From an uncultured beta proteobacterium (GTDB lineage Bacteria; Pseudomonadota; Gammaproteobacteria; Burkholderiales; Burkholderiaceae): DNA of 8,486 bases. The position numbers and the translations under genes were made by a program. Below, piece by piece: positions 1-8,486 of this stretch; position 1 is the stretch's first letter, and each line of letters starts with the position of its first letter. Below the pieces are notes generated by a model. It was not told where the DNA came from and did not search any database. It was given only the letters and a program-made list of their open reading frames with translations. The stretch spans positions 1-8,486 of the forward strand of contig CAJAFJ010000112.1 in the NCBI GenBank assembly GCA_903938955.1, written 5' to 3'.

Positions 1-1696
1 AATAGATGTTCATGCCAGCCGGGGGGCAGAGAAAACCCATTTCCATATTGGCCAAAAAGATGATGCCAAAGTGCACCGGGTCAACGCCATAACTCAGAGC
101 CACCGGCAACAAGAGCGGCACCAGCACCACGATGGCGGCAAAAATCTCCATCAAGGCGCCCGCCGCAAACAAAAAGACGTTCAGCACCAGCAAAAAGACA
201 AACTTGTTGGGAATCACCCCCTGCACCCACTCGATGGCCGCATTGGGGATACCGGCATCGACCAGGTAATTGGTCAGGCCCAGCGCCATGCCCAGGATCA
301 GCATCACGCCACCAATGATCTGCGCGCAGTCGCCCAGGCACTTGGCCAGCGTGCGCAGAGTCAACTCCCGGTGTGCCATTGCCTGGGTTGCCACGGCGTA
401 GGCGGCCGTCAGGGCCGCGCTTTCGGTTGGCGTGGCCAGCCCGCTGACCAATGAACCAATCGCCACCAACGGGGCCAGGATTTCCCACTTGGCAGACCAG
501 GCGGTGGCCATGACCGCCTTCGCCTGCGGGCGGGTTGCAGGCACCTGGACGCTTGCGCCAACGGTCGGCCTGCGCGTCAGATAACCGCCAAACACCAGCA
601 AAAAAGCGACCATCACGACCGCAGGGACCAAACCCGCCAAAAACATACTGTTGATCGGCACGCGGGCAATGATGGCGTACATGATCAGCGGCACCGACGG
701 GGCAATCAGCACGCCCAGCGCGCTGGCGCTGGTCACCAAACTGATGCTGCGCTGTTCCGGGAAACCAGCCTGGCGCAGCAGCGGCAGGAGCAGCCCACCG
801 AGCGCCAGAATGGTCACTCCGCTGCCGCCCGTGAAGGCGGTAAAAAACGAACACAACACCGCCGCAGCCAACACCGTGCCGGTCACACCGCCGCCGAACA
901 GGGCCATGAACACCGCACCCAGCCGTTGTGCGGCCCCGGTGCGCGCAAAAATCAGCCCCGCCAGCGTGAACAAAGGCAGCGCAGGCAACGAGGGGTTGAC
1001 CGTGATCTGGTAGTGAGACAGCGGGACCGACGCCAGCGGCAAACCCTCCTGCCAAAACAGCGCCAGCGCCAGTCCGCCCAAGACCGCAAAAATGGGCGCC
1101 CCCGCCAACAACACGGCCACCAGCCAGAGCGCCATTGGCCACAAGGCCACACTGGAGCCATCCAACGCGCTCGCCAACACAAAACCAAGCGCCGGCAGCC
1201 CAAGGCCACACACACCCCGCAACCAGAGCGTGGTAAAGCAGCGCCCGCCCAACTTCAGCCCGAGCAGCGCAAAACCGAGCGGCAAGGTGGCTTGCACCCA
1301 CCAGACCGCAATACCGTAGGCCAAGGTGTGCGAGGCGTCCATTTCACTGGCGACAAAGCGCCAACTGGCCAACGCCAGCAAACCGCAAATGACCGCGGCG
1401 CTGCCCTTGGAAAACACCAGTACCCACGCCAGAAAACGGGCATTGCCGCCATTGGCCAAGCCGCTGCCCAGCGTGGTGAGATGCCCATAACGCTCCGCTG
1501 CCACCGCGCCGAACATGGCCATCACCAGCCCCAGGTGTTGGACCAACACCGGTGCGTTGTCGACGCCCTGACCCAGCAGGGGACGCATGGCCATTTCGAT
1601 CAACGGAATCAGCGTCATCAACACCAGAGCAGTGGATGACAACAGCTCGTCAAAGCGCCAAAGGCCGCGCAGGCGACCGCTCCAAAGCGCCGTCAC
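1..1696 (-). CDS. TRAP transporter permease, fused small (Q) and large (M) subunits, 3' end outside window
   Basis: This inner-membrane permease would drive ion-coupled uptake of the substrate delivered by the neighbouring periplasmic binding protein. The frame is open for 565 codons and runs off the left edge; full QM fusions are usually a little over 600 residues, so only the C-terminal tail is probably missing. Residues 1-185 are a hydrophobic Q-like region with about four membrane segments. From about 190 the M domain follows, with family-like motifs: LPLFTLAG (240-247), FTGGSGVT (288-295), LIAPSVPLIMY (330-340), TPTESAAL (422-429), GVDPVHFG (537-544) and CPPAGMN (557-563). The start is GTG at 1696, two bases after the dctP stop. 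An upstream in-frame stop lies at 1745-1747 with no ATG or GTG between, and AGGGG sits 9 nt before the GTG. An ATG-only gene finder would miss the true N-terminus. The substrate cannot be read from the permease. The QM fusion is sure; the GTG start is likely. Confidence 0.93.
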   Translation of the reverse strand, partial: MTALWSGRLRGLWRFDELLSSTALVLMTLIPLIEMAMRPLLGQGVDNAPVLVQHLGLVMAMFGAVAAERYGHLTTLGSGLANGGNARFLAWVLVFSKGSAAVICGLLALASWRFVASEMDASHTLAYGIAVWWVQATLPLGFALLGLKLGGRCFTTLWLRGVCGLGLPALGFVLASALDGSSVALWPMALWLVAVLLAGAPIFAVLGGLALALFWQEGLPLASVPLSHYQITVNPSLPALPLFTLAGLIFARTGAAQRLGAVFMALFGGGVTGTVLAAAVLCSFFTAFTGGSGVTILALGGLLLPLLRQAGFPEQRSISLVTSASALGVLIAPSVPLIMYAIIARVPINSMFLAGLVPAVVMVAFLLVFGGYLTRRPTVGASVQVPATRPQAKAVMATAWSAKWEILAPLVAIGSLVSGLATPTESAALTAAYAVATQAMAHRELTLRTLAKCLGDCAQIIGGVMLILGMALGLTNYLVDAGIPNAAIEWVQGVIPNKFVFLLVLNVFLFAAGALMEIFAAIVVLVPLLLPVALSYGVDPVHFGIIFLANMEMGFLCPPAGMNIY

Positions 1697-1698
1697 GG

Positions 1699-2730
1699 CT
1701 ACTTGCCCCTGCCAGCGCGGTAGGTTTTCAGATGCGCAAAAACTTCATCAAAAATATCGGTGGGCACCAGTGTGCCGCGAATGCGCGGGTACAGTTTGTC
1801 GGCCAGATCTGTCCACTCACGCATCTGCTCGGGCGTGGGGCGATTGACCACCAGGCCGCGCTTTTTCATGGCCTCGACCGCTTCATCGACCTCCTGACGG
1901 GCCTGGGTCCGCATTTTCAAACCGGCTTTTTCACCGGCAGTACGCACAACGGCCTGAACCTCGGGCGTCATCTCATCCCAGGCTTTTTTGGTCACCACCA
2001 GCGCGCCGACAATGGGCGCCCAGTTCATATCCAGCATGTGGGGCGCCATGGTGTAGACCTGGCTGGCGAGTGCGAAATACGGGGTGGAGGGCACCACATT
2101 GATCATGCCGGTCTGAATGGAGGGCAAGATATCACTGGTCTCCAGCGGCACCGGCGTGTAGCCCAAGTTTTTCATGATGCTCTGCTGCTCGGACTCGGAG
2201 CCCCAGGCAAAAAATTTCATCTTCTTGAAATCATCTGGACGAAACGCTGGCTCTTTCGAGAAAAAGCGCACCCACCCGGCATCGCCCCAGGCCAGGATGA
2301 CAAAACCTTTGTCGAGGAAGCGCTTCTCCATGGCGGGGCGCATTTTTTCTCGCACGTAGTCCACTTCGTCCCAGCTTTTGAACAGCAGCGGCATGGTCTG
2401 CAGCGCGCCAATTGAGGGCTCAATCTCCCGCAGACCGACCACCGAGAGCAGCGCCCCCTGCAGCTGCCCAATGCGCATGCGCCGTGCCAGCTCGGTTTCA
2501 CCGCCTTGACTGCCATCGGGATAAATCAGGTATTTGGCGCTGCCGCCCTGCGCCGTGCGCCAGACCTCGCCCAGTTCCATCAGTTGCCGGTGGTACAGGG
2601 AGTTTTTCGGCGCCAGGGTGCCAATGCGCAATTGCTTGTCGGCAGCCCAAACACTGTTCAAGCTCAGCAGGGTGAGGCAGCACAGGCTGACCGAGGTCAG
2701 CTTTCGCATGAAGTTCAAACGTGTAGTCAT
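1699..2730 (-). CDS. dctP: TRAP transporter periplasmic substrate-binding protein, DctP family (TatP-like)
   Basis: This 343-residue soluble receptor would capture the substrate in the periplasm and hand it to the QM permease. Residues 1-29 form a Sec signal peptide: basic n-region (MTTRLNFMRK), hydrophobic core, and cleavage after SVWA, giving a mature start ADKQ. The mature protein begins LRIGTLAPKNS, a common opening for DctP proteins. TSDILPSIQTGMINVV (198-213) corresponds to the conserved stretch after the hinge. The usual K-I-R motif, whose Arg binds the substrate carboxylate, reads K172-F173-F174 here, so that Arg appears absent. The gene lies 15 nt after the TatT-like gene and 2 nt before the permease, so the three are almost certainly cotranscribed. 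No good Shine-Dalgarno precedes the ATG at 2730, which fits translational coupling. A second in-frame ATG at 2709 (M8) would still leave a working signal peptide. The ligand is unknown; the missing Arg argues against ordinary C4-dicarboxylates. Confidence 0.93.
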   Translation of the reverse strand: MTTRLNFMRKLTSVSLCCLTLLSLNSVWAADKQLRIGTLAPKNSLYHRQLMELGEVWRTAQGGSAKYLIYPDGSQGGETELARRMRIGQLQGALLSVVGLREIEPSIGALQTMPLLFKSWDEVDYVREKMRPAMEKRFLDKGFVILAWGDAGWVRFFSKEPAFRPDDFKKMKFFAWGSESEQQSIMKNLGYTPVPLETSDILPSIQTGMINVVPSTPYFALASQVYTMAPHMLDMNWAPIVGALVVTKKAWDEMTPEVQAVVRTAGEKAGLKMRTQARQEVDEAVEAMKKRGLVVNRPTPEQMREWTDLADKLYPRIRGTLVPTDIFDEVFAHLKTYRAGRGK

Positions 2731-2745
2731 CGTGGTGTTATTCGG

Positions 2746-3660
2746 TCAAAAAAGATCATCGGCGGTGTCGAGCAACCATTGCGCGCGCTCACGCATGACC
2801 GCGCTCTGCACATCATGGCGCCCTGTGCTGGCTGCCAGTGCCTGCTGCAGCAGGGCCTCGAAGGCGCTGCGCTCACCGGCGGGCAAAGCCATGCTTTCGG
2901 CTTTGGCGACAAAAGCCCCGGCACTCTGGCCTGCGCTGACGGCAATCGCCTGATCAAAATAAGCCAGCGCCTGCTGGCGCGAGCCCCCGGCGCGGGCAGC
3001 CTCAAACGTGCCCATCAGGCTGGCCAAGGCACCCGCGCCAAATTCTGGATTGATCTCCCACGCCAAACGGGCCAGGCGAATCGCCTGTGGCAAGTCGGCC
3101 ACCACCTCGGGTTGGTCCTTGGACAGTGAGATATAGACACCCCAGGACGCGGCCGCCCAATACGCCACACCAATGTTTTCAGCGCGCAAACGGGGCCAGT
3201 TCGCGGGTTGCGGGCTGGCCAGGGCCTGGGCAAAACCAGGTGTCTGCTGGGCCAGGGCGGCCATGGCGTGGCGATGTGCACGCAGGTAAAGCCGGGCGGC
3301 GCGTTCACGCAGTTTTTGGGCCGCCTTGACATCTTTCGCCTCGATCCGCTCGGCCTCGCTGGCGACAAACGCAAAGGCGTATTGGGTGAATCCGCCCGCC
3401 ACGGCCTCGGCCAATTTGAGGTTGTCCGGCGTCTGGCGCAGCACGGATTCAGACAGTTTGAGATAGAAAGCGCTGGCTTCACGCGCCAGCACCAAGTCAT
3501 CTTCCGGCGCTTGCCCCTGCGTGGCCAGTGCCTCGGCCACGCCCTGTACCAGCAAATGGCGCGGCGAGCAGGCCCCCAAAAAAACCAACATGGTCATCCA
3601 ACCCAAGCGGGACCAAAATCGTCTTGAACTGGTGACACCGTGATGCAGATTGAGTTTCAA
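2746..3660 (-). CDS. TatT-family TRAP accessory lipoprotein (T component)
   Basis: This 304-residue protein is the T component found in a subset of TRAP systems, first described for the Treponema pallidum pair Tp0956/Tp0957, where T is a TPR-like helical lipoprotein that pairs with the P protein. An N-terminal membrane segment (about 19-30) ends in the lipobox FLGAC, making C31 the likely lipidated residue. The mature part is rich in helix and alanine. It includes the family-like stretch TPDNLKLAEAVAGGFTQYAF (77-96) and a helix pair around 165-175. SRRF at 12-15 faintly resembles a twin-arginine motif but does not match the consensus. The ATG at 3660 is preceded by GGTGGA at 3 nt. It is the first gene of the T-P-QM cluster, with dctP 15 nt downstream and a 101-nt gap upstream. 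Family assignment rests on sequence pattern, lipobox and gene order; its exact role in transport is not settled. Confidence 0.88.
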   Translation of the reverse strand: MKLNLHHGVTSSRRFWSRLGWMTMLVFLGACSPRHLLVQGVAEALATQGQAPEDDLVLAREASAFYLKLSESVLRQTPDNLKLAEAVAGGFTQYAFAFVASEAERIEAKDVKAAQKLRERAARLYLRAHRHAMAALAQQTPGFAQALASPQPANWPRLRAENIGVAYWAAASWGVYISLSKDQPEVVADLPQAIRLARLAWEINPEFGAGALASLMGTFEAARAGGSRQQALAYFDQAIAVSAGQSAGAFVAKAESMALPAGERSAFEALLQQALAASTGRHDVQSAVMRERAQWLLDTADDLF

Positions 3661-3761
3661 ATTTCCACCATCACATCGTTTCCATAGGACTTTATTGAAA
3701 AGTCACTATAGCGATGGCTTATGAAAATTCAGTGACAGGCCTGCGAAGCCCTCGTGACGTT
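3661..3761 (-). promoter_or_regulatory. Gap before the TRAP cluster with a possible sigma70 promoter
   Basis: This 101-bp gap separates the glycosylase stop from the TatT-like start. On the minus strand TATAGT (3705-3710) matches the -10 consensus at five of six bases. CTGAAT (3727-3732) lies 16 bp upstream as a weak -35 with three of six bases. Transcription would begin near 3698, leaving a leader of about 38 nt. I see no stem followed by a T-tract, so read-through from the upstream fadH-glycosylase pair is also possible. This is a motif match only. Confidence 0.35.
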
Positions 3762-4303
3762 TTACAGCAAGCCAACGTCAGTCACCACCTCGCGCCATGC
3801 TGCCAGCTTGCGCTCATAACACCAGCTGGCATTGGCGGGACTAGTGGAGGGCAATTTGTAAATGGGCAAACCCAGCGCGGCGGTGTGTTTGGCGTGCTTG
3901 AAACTCTCACCCCCGTTGTGGGCGATGGCCTGGAGTTGCGGGCACTGACGGGCCAGGCGGGCGAAATCGTTCACTTGTGCGTTGCGTATAGCCGTATCCA
4001 GACTGCCCTCGCGCTCGCAGGACGCATAAACATCCCACACACCCACGCCGCGCGCCAGCAACCATTCGCTGCGTTGCTCGTAGCGGTCCAAGCTCAGCGG
4101 ATGGGGACTGGCGGGCCACAGGGCGCCAAGAATTTTCCAGAACTGGTTTTGCGGATGCGCGTAATACTGCTGGCGCGCCAGCGACGCCGCGCCCGGAAAG
4201 CTGCCCAGCACCAGCAAACGCGTGTTGTGGGAGACGATGGGCGGCAGGCCGAGCAGACGCAGAGGCGGCTGAGGCTGGTCGATTGGGGCGGGCTTGCTGT
4301 TCA

Positions 4304-4304
<1 letters not shown>
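3762..4304 (-). CDS. DNA-deoxyinosine (hypoxanthine) glycosylase, UDG superfamily HDG-type
   Basis: This 180-residue protein resembles family 6 of the uracil-DNA glycosylase superfamily, which removes hypoxanthine (deaminated adenine) from DNA and acts in the cytoplasm in base excision repair. Motif 1 is present as GSFPGAAS (34-41) followed by YYAHPQNQFW (47-56); N53 is my candidate for the catalytic Asn of this family. GVWDVYAS (88-95) forms the second conserved strand and loop. LPSTSPANA (151-159) corresponds to the C-terminal DNA-intercalating motif of the superfamily. Length is normal for the family. The ATG at 4304 shares one base with the upstream TGA, and AAGGA lies 3 nt before it, so translation is probably coupled to the fadH fusion. 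No functional connection to fatty acid metabolism is evident. A generic mismatch uracil-DNA glycosylase is the alternative, but the YYAHPQNQFW pattern favours the HDG group. Confidence 0.88.
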
Positions 4305-7240
<2,936 letters not shown>

Positions 7241-7314
7241 TCATTTCAACGTCAGCCGTTAACCAGCGCAGCGCGTTGCTACAAACAAGCGGTAGGTCAA
7301 TCTTTGCGCAGTTT

Positions 7315-7413
7315 ATGGGAACTCTTTATTTGATGCTGTTGGATTGGCGCGACGAATGGATGATGCGCCAAGCCCGCATTCACCGCATGATTTTGCGCAA
7401 GAGCATCTTGTAA
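7315..7413 (+). CDS. Possible 32-residue small ORF, doubtful
   Basis: An ATG at 7315 opens a frame ending TAA at 7411-7413. The predicted peptide begins MGTLYLMLLDWRDEW and ends RMILRKSIL: hydrophobic start, basic and Met/Arg-rich end. I do not recognise it. No Shine-Dalgarno lies at a useful distance; the nearest purine run is about 20 nt upstream. It could be a leader peptide, a remnant of a lost gene or chance. It contains the 7344-7371 inverted repeat. Confidence 0.12.
   Translation: MGTLYLMLLDWRDEWMMRQARIHRMILRKSIL
7344..7371. repeat. Inverted repeat TTGGCGC-N14-GCGCCAA
   Basis: Two perfect 7-bp arms (7344-7350 and 7365-7371) are separated by 14 bp, so arm centres are 21 bp apart, or two helical turns. 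That geometry suits a dimeric regulator between the divergent genes. A 7-bp pair of this kind can also arise by chance in 420 bp. Confidence 0.35.
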
Positions 7414-7457
7414 GAAGAGAGTTCAATACAGTGGTCGAAGCCAATGCTGACCGTATT

Positions 7458-7477
7458 AAATGAGGACAAATGAGGAC
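7458..7477. repeat. Tandem direct repeat of AAATGAGGAC (two copies)
   Basis: The 10-bp unit AAATGAGGAC occurs twice with no spacer, at 7458-7467 and 7468-7477. The period equals about one helical turn. It lies 4 bp before the inverted repeat at 7482. It may be a regulator site or a local duplication by replication slippage. Confidence 0.55.
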
Positions 7478-7481
7478 TTGA

Positions 7482-7503
7482 GCAACACGTAAACGAGTGT
7501 TGC
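7482..7503. repeat. Inverted repeat GCAACAC-N8-GTGTTGC
   Basis: Perfect 7-bp arms at 7482-7488 and 7497-7503 surround an 8-nt centre. As RNA it could form a modest hairpin, but no T-tract follows on either strand, so a terminator is unlikely. An operator for a dimeric regulator upstream of prkA is the better reading. Confidence 0.4.
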
Positions 7504-7557
7504 GTATAGAGTGTTAACCATATTGATTTTTTGCATTTCAGATTCAAATAATCTTGG

Positions 7558-7564
7558 CTATAAA
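7558..7564 (+). promoter_or_regulatory. Possible -10 element of prkA (C-TATAAA)
   Basis: TATAAA at 7559-7564 matches five of six consensus bases and is preceded by C, a feature favoured by sigmaS. There is no good -35 at 16-18 bp. In E. coli the prkA homologue yeaG is a stress and stationary-phase gene, which fits a sigmaS-type site. The leader would be about 90 nt. This is a motif match only. Confidence 0.3.
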
Positions 7565-7651
7565 AATGAACTTATTTTGCTGATCAAGCTCAAATTTTTG
7601 GTACACAGCAAAGGTAAAGAGTCGCACTGTTTTTAAGTGGTAATGGCATCC

Positions 7652-7658
7652 AGGAGGT
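7652..7658 (+). promoter_or_regulatory. Very strong Shine-Dalgarno of prkA (AGGAGGT)
   Basis: AGGAGGT matches the anti-Shine-Dalgarno perfectly and ends 3 nt before the ATG at 7662. It is by far the strongest ribosome binding site in the window and settles the prkA start. Confidence 0.9.
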
Positions 7659-7661
7659 CTT

Positions 7662-8486
7662 ATGGACGTTATTGGTAACTATGTCGCCCGCTATGCGCGA
7701 AACCGCGAAGAAGAGTTAACACTCGATGAGTACTTGGCGGAATGCAAGCGCAACCCGTTAGCCTATGCCACCGCTGCTGAGCGCATGCTGGCAGCCATAG
7801 GTGAGCCGCAATTGCTCGACACGCGCAACAACCCGCGCCTGTCGCGCCTGTTTGCCAACAAGCTGATCAAAATCTACCCAGCGTTTGCCGAGTTCTACGG
7901 CATGGAAGACGCCATTGAGCAAGTGGTGAGCTATTTCCGCCATGCCGCACAAGGGCTGGAGGAGCGCAAACAGATTCTTTACCTGCTCGGCCCGGTGGGC
8001 GGAGGTAAAAGCTCGCTGGCCGAGCGACTCAAGTTCCTGATGCAAAAAATGCCGTTTTTTGCCATTCAGGGCTCCCCCGTCAATGAGAGTCCTCTGGGGC
8101 TGTTTGATGCCGCCGAAGACGGGCCGATTCTGCGTGAAAATTTTGGTATCCCGACCCGCTATCTGCAGCGGATTCTGTCGCCTTGGGCGGTCAAGCGGCT
8201 GGACGAATTTGGCGGCGACATCCGGCAGTTCAAGGTGGTCAAACGCTACCCCAATATTCTGAAACAGATTGGTATCTCCAAAACCGAACCGGGCGATGAA
8301 AACAACCAGGATATTTCTTCGCTGGTCGGCAAGGTGGACATTCGCAAGCTGGAGAGTTTTTCGCAGGATGACCCCGACGCCTACAGTTTTTCTGGCGGCT
8401 TATGTCTGGCCAATCAGGGCTTGCTTGAATTTGTGGAAATGTTCAAGGCGCCCATCAAAGTGCTGCACCCGCTGCTGACGGCCACG
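7662..8486 (+). CDS. prkA: PrkA serine protein kinase (YeaG family), N-terminal part
   Basis: The first 275 residues are visible; the E. coli homologue YeaG has about 644, so more than half lies beyond the right edge. PrkA is a cytoplasmic AAA+ protein with a C-terminal kinase-like region. It is linked to nitrogen starvation and stationary-phase adaptation in enterobacteria and to sporulation in Bacillus. The visible part is the AAA+ domain. AAERMLAAIGEPQLLDT (38-54) and YPAFAEFYGMEDAIEQ (72-87) match YeaG closely. The Walker A loop is LLGPVGGGKSS (108-118), followed by GIPTRYL (162-168) and FKAPIKVLHPLLTAT (261-275). FAIQGSPVNE (133-142) is four residues shorter than the corresponding E. coli loop, which I think is the common form outside enterobacteria. 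In many proteobacteria prkA is followed by yeaH and spoVR genes; these would be just outside the window. It is transcribed divergently from fadH. Confidence 0.96.
   Translation, partial: MDVIGNYVARYARNREEELTLDEYLAECKRNPLAYATAAERMLAAIGEPQLLDTRNNPRLSRLFANKLIKIYPAFAEFYGMEDAIEQVVSYFRHAAQGLEERKQILYLLGPVGGGKSSLAERLKFLMQKMPFFAIQGSPVNESPLGLFDAAEDGPILRENFGIPTRYLQRILSPWAVKRLDEFGGDIRQFKVVKRYPNILKQIGISKTEPGDENNQDISSLVGKVDIRKLESFSQDDPDAYSFSGGLCLANQGLLEFVEMFKAPIKVLHPLLTAT

Larger units (their letters stand above)
7241..7661. other. Divergent intergenic region between fadH and prkA
   Basis: No convincing gene fills this 421-bp stretch. It must hold the promoters of both divergent genes and becomes clearly AT-rich from about 7500 to 7645. 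The features I can point to are a 7-bp inverted repeat at 7344-7371, a tandem 10-bp repeat at 7458-7477, another 7-bp inverted repeat at 7482-7503, a possible -10 element at 7559, and a 32-codon open frame at 7315-7413. For fadH, TTGACC (minus strand, 7295-7300) could be a -35, but no matching -10 is seen at normal spacing. I see no terminator, no convincing sigma54 site (GG-N10-GC) and no FNR-type site. Confidence 0.7.

Noticed and set aside
81..1301. Open frame of 406 codons on the minus strand
   Set aside because: It overlaps the QM permease in another frame and encodes a Gly/Ala/Val/Arg/Cys-rich sequence without membrane-protein motifs. The permease frame has clear TRAP motifs throughout.
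1552..2415. Plus-strand frame of 287 codons opposite dctP and the permease
   Set aside because: It is His/Gly/Gln-rich antisense of dctP codons and has no recognisable domain.
3702..3736. Stem formed by GTCACT (3702-3707) and AGTGAC (3731-3736) as a terminator after the glycosylase gene
   Set aside because: Six pairs around a 23-nt loop with no T-tract is too weak, and it overlaps the better promoter match.
7482..7503. Rho-independent terminator at the second inverted repeat
   Set aside because: The stem is only 7 bp and no T-tract follows on either strand; it also lies upstream of both flanking genes, where a terminator is not needed.
7241..7661. sigma54 promoter for prkA
   Set aside because: E. 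coli yeaG is nitrogen-regulated, so I looked for GG-N10-GC with TGGC/TTGC flanks. The nearest candidates have wrong spacing or lack the GC.

Overview
The window is GC-rich and looks like a chromosomal segment of a betaproteobacterium, most likely Burkholderiales of the Comamonadaceae type (Rhodoferax/Polaromonas-like). That placement is inferred from protein style, codon use and gene content; no rRNA or other marker is present. No tRNA, rRNA, CRISPR, insertion sequence or attachment site was seen.

Layout: five genes lie on the minus strand and one on the plus strand. Reading along minus-strand transcription (right to left), the first is a 971-residue protein at 7219-4304. It joins a complete 2,4-dienoyl-CoA reductase (FadH type, FMN/FAD/4Fe-4S) to a complete delta3,5-delta2,4-dienoyl-CoA isomerase (ECH1 type). 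Its stop overlaps by one base the start of a hypoxanthine-DNA glycosylase-like gene (4304-3762). After a 101-bp gap with a possible promoter comes a compact three-gene TRAP transporter of the T-component class: a TatT-like lipoprotein (3660-2746), a DctP-family periplasmic binding protein (2730-1699) and a fused QM membrane permease (GTG start at 1696, running off the left edge). On the plus strand, divergent from fadH, prkA (serine protein kinase, AAA+ N-terminal half) starts at 7662 and runs off the right edge.

How the genes may work together: the two halves of the fusion catalyse consecutive auxiliary steps in beta-oxidation of unsaturated fatty acids, since the isomerase product is the reductase substrate. 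The adjacent TRAP system belongs to the TatT-associated subclass, which has been proposed to handle hydrophobic ligands. Its binding protein also lacks the Arg that normally grips a substrate carboxylate. A link between uptake and degradation of a lipid-like or unsaturated acid is therefore plausible, but it rests on proximity and strand only. The glycosylase is a DNA repair enzyme with no evident link to lipid metabolism.

The only long non-coding stretch is the 421-bp AT-richer divergent region between fadH and prkA. It holds two short inverted repeats, a tandem 10-bp repeat, a possible prkA promoter and a very strong prkA Shine-Dalgarno. The most noteworthy items are the reductase-isomerase fusion and its neighbouring TatT-type TRAP system. 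I do not see a clear-cut wholly new system.
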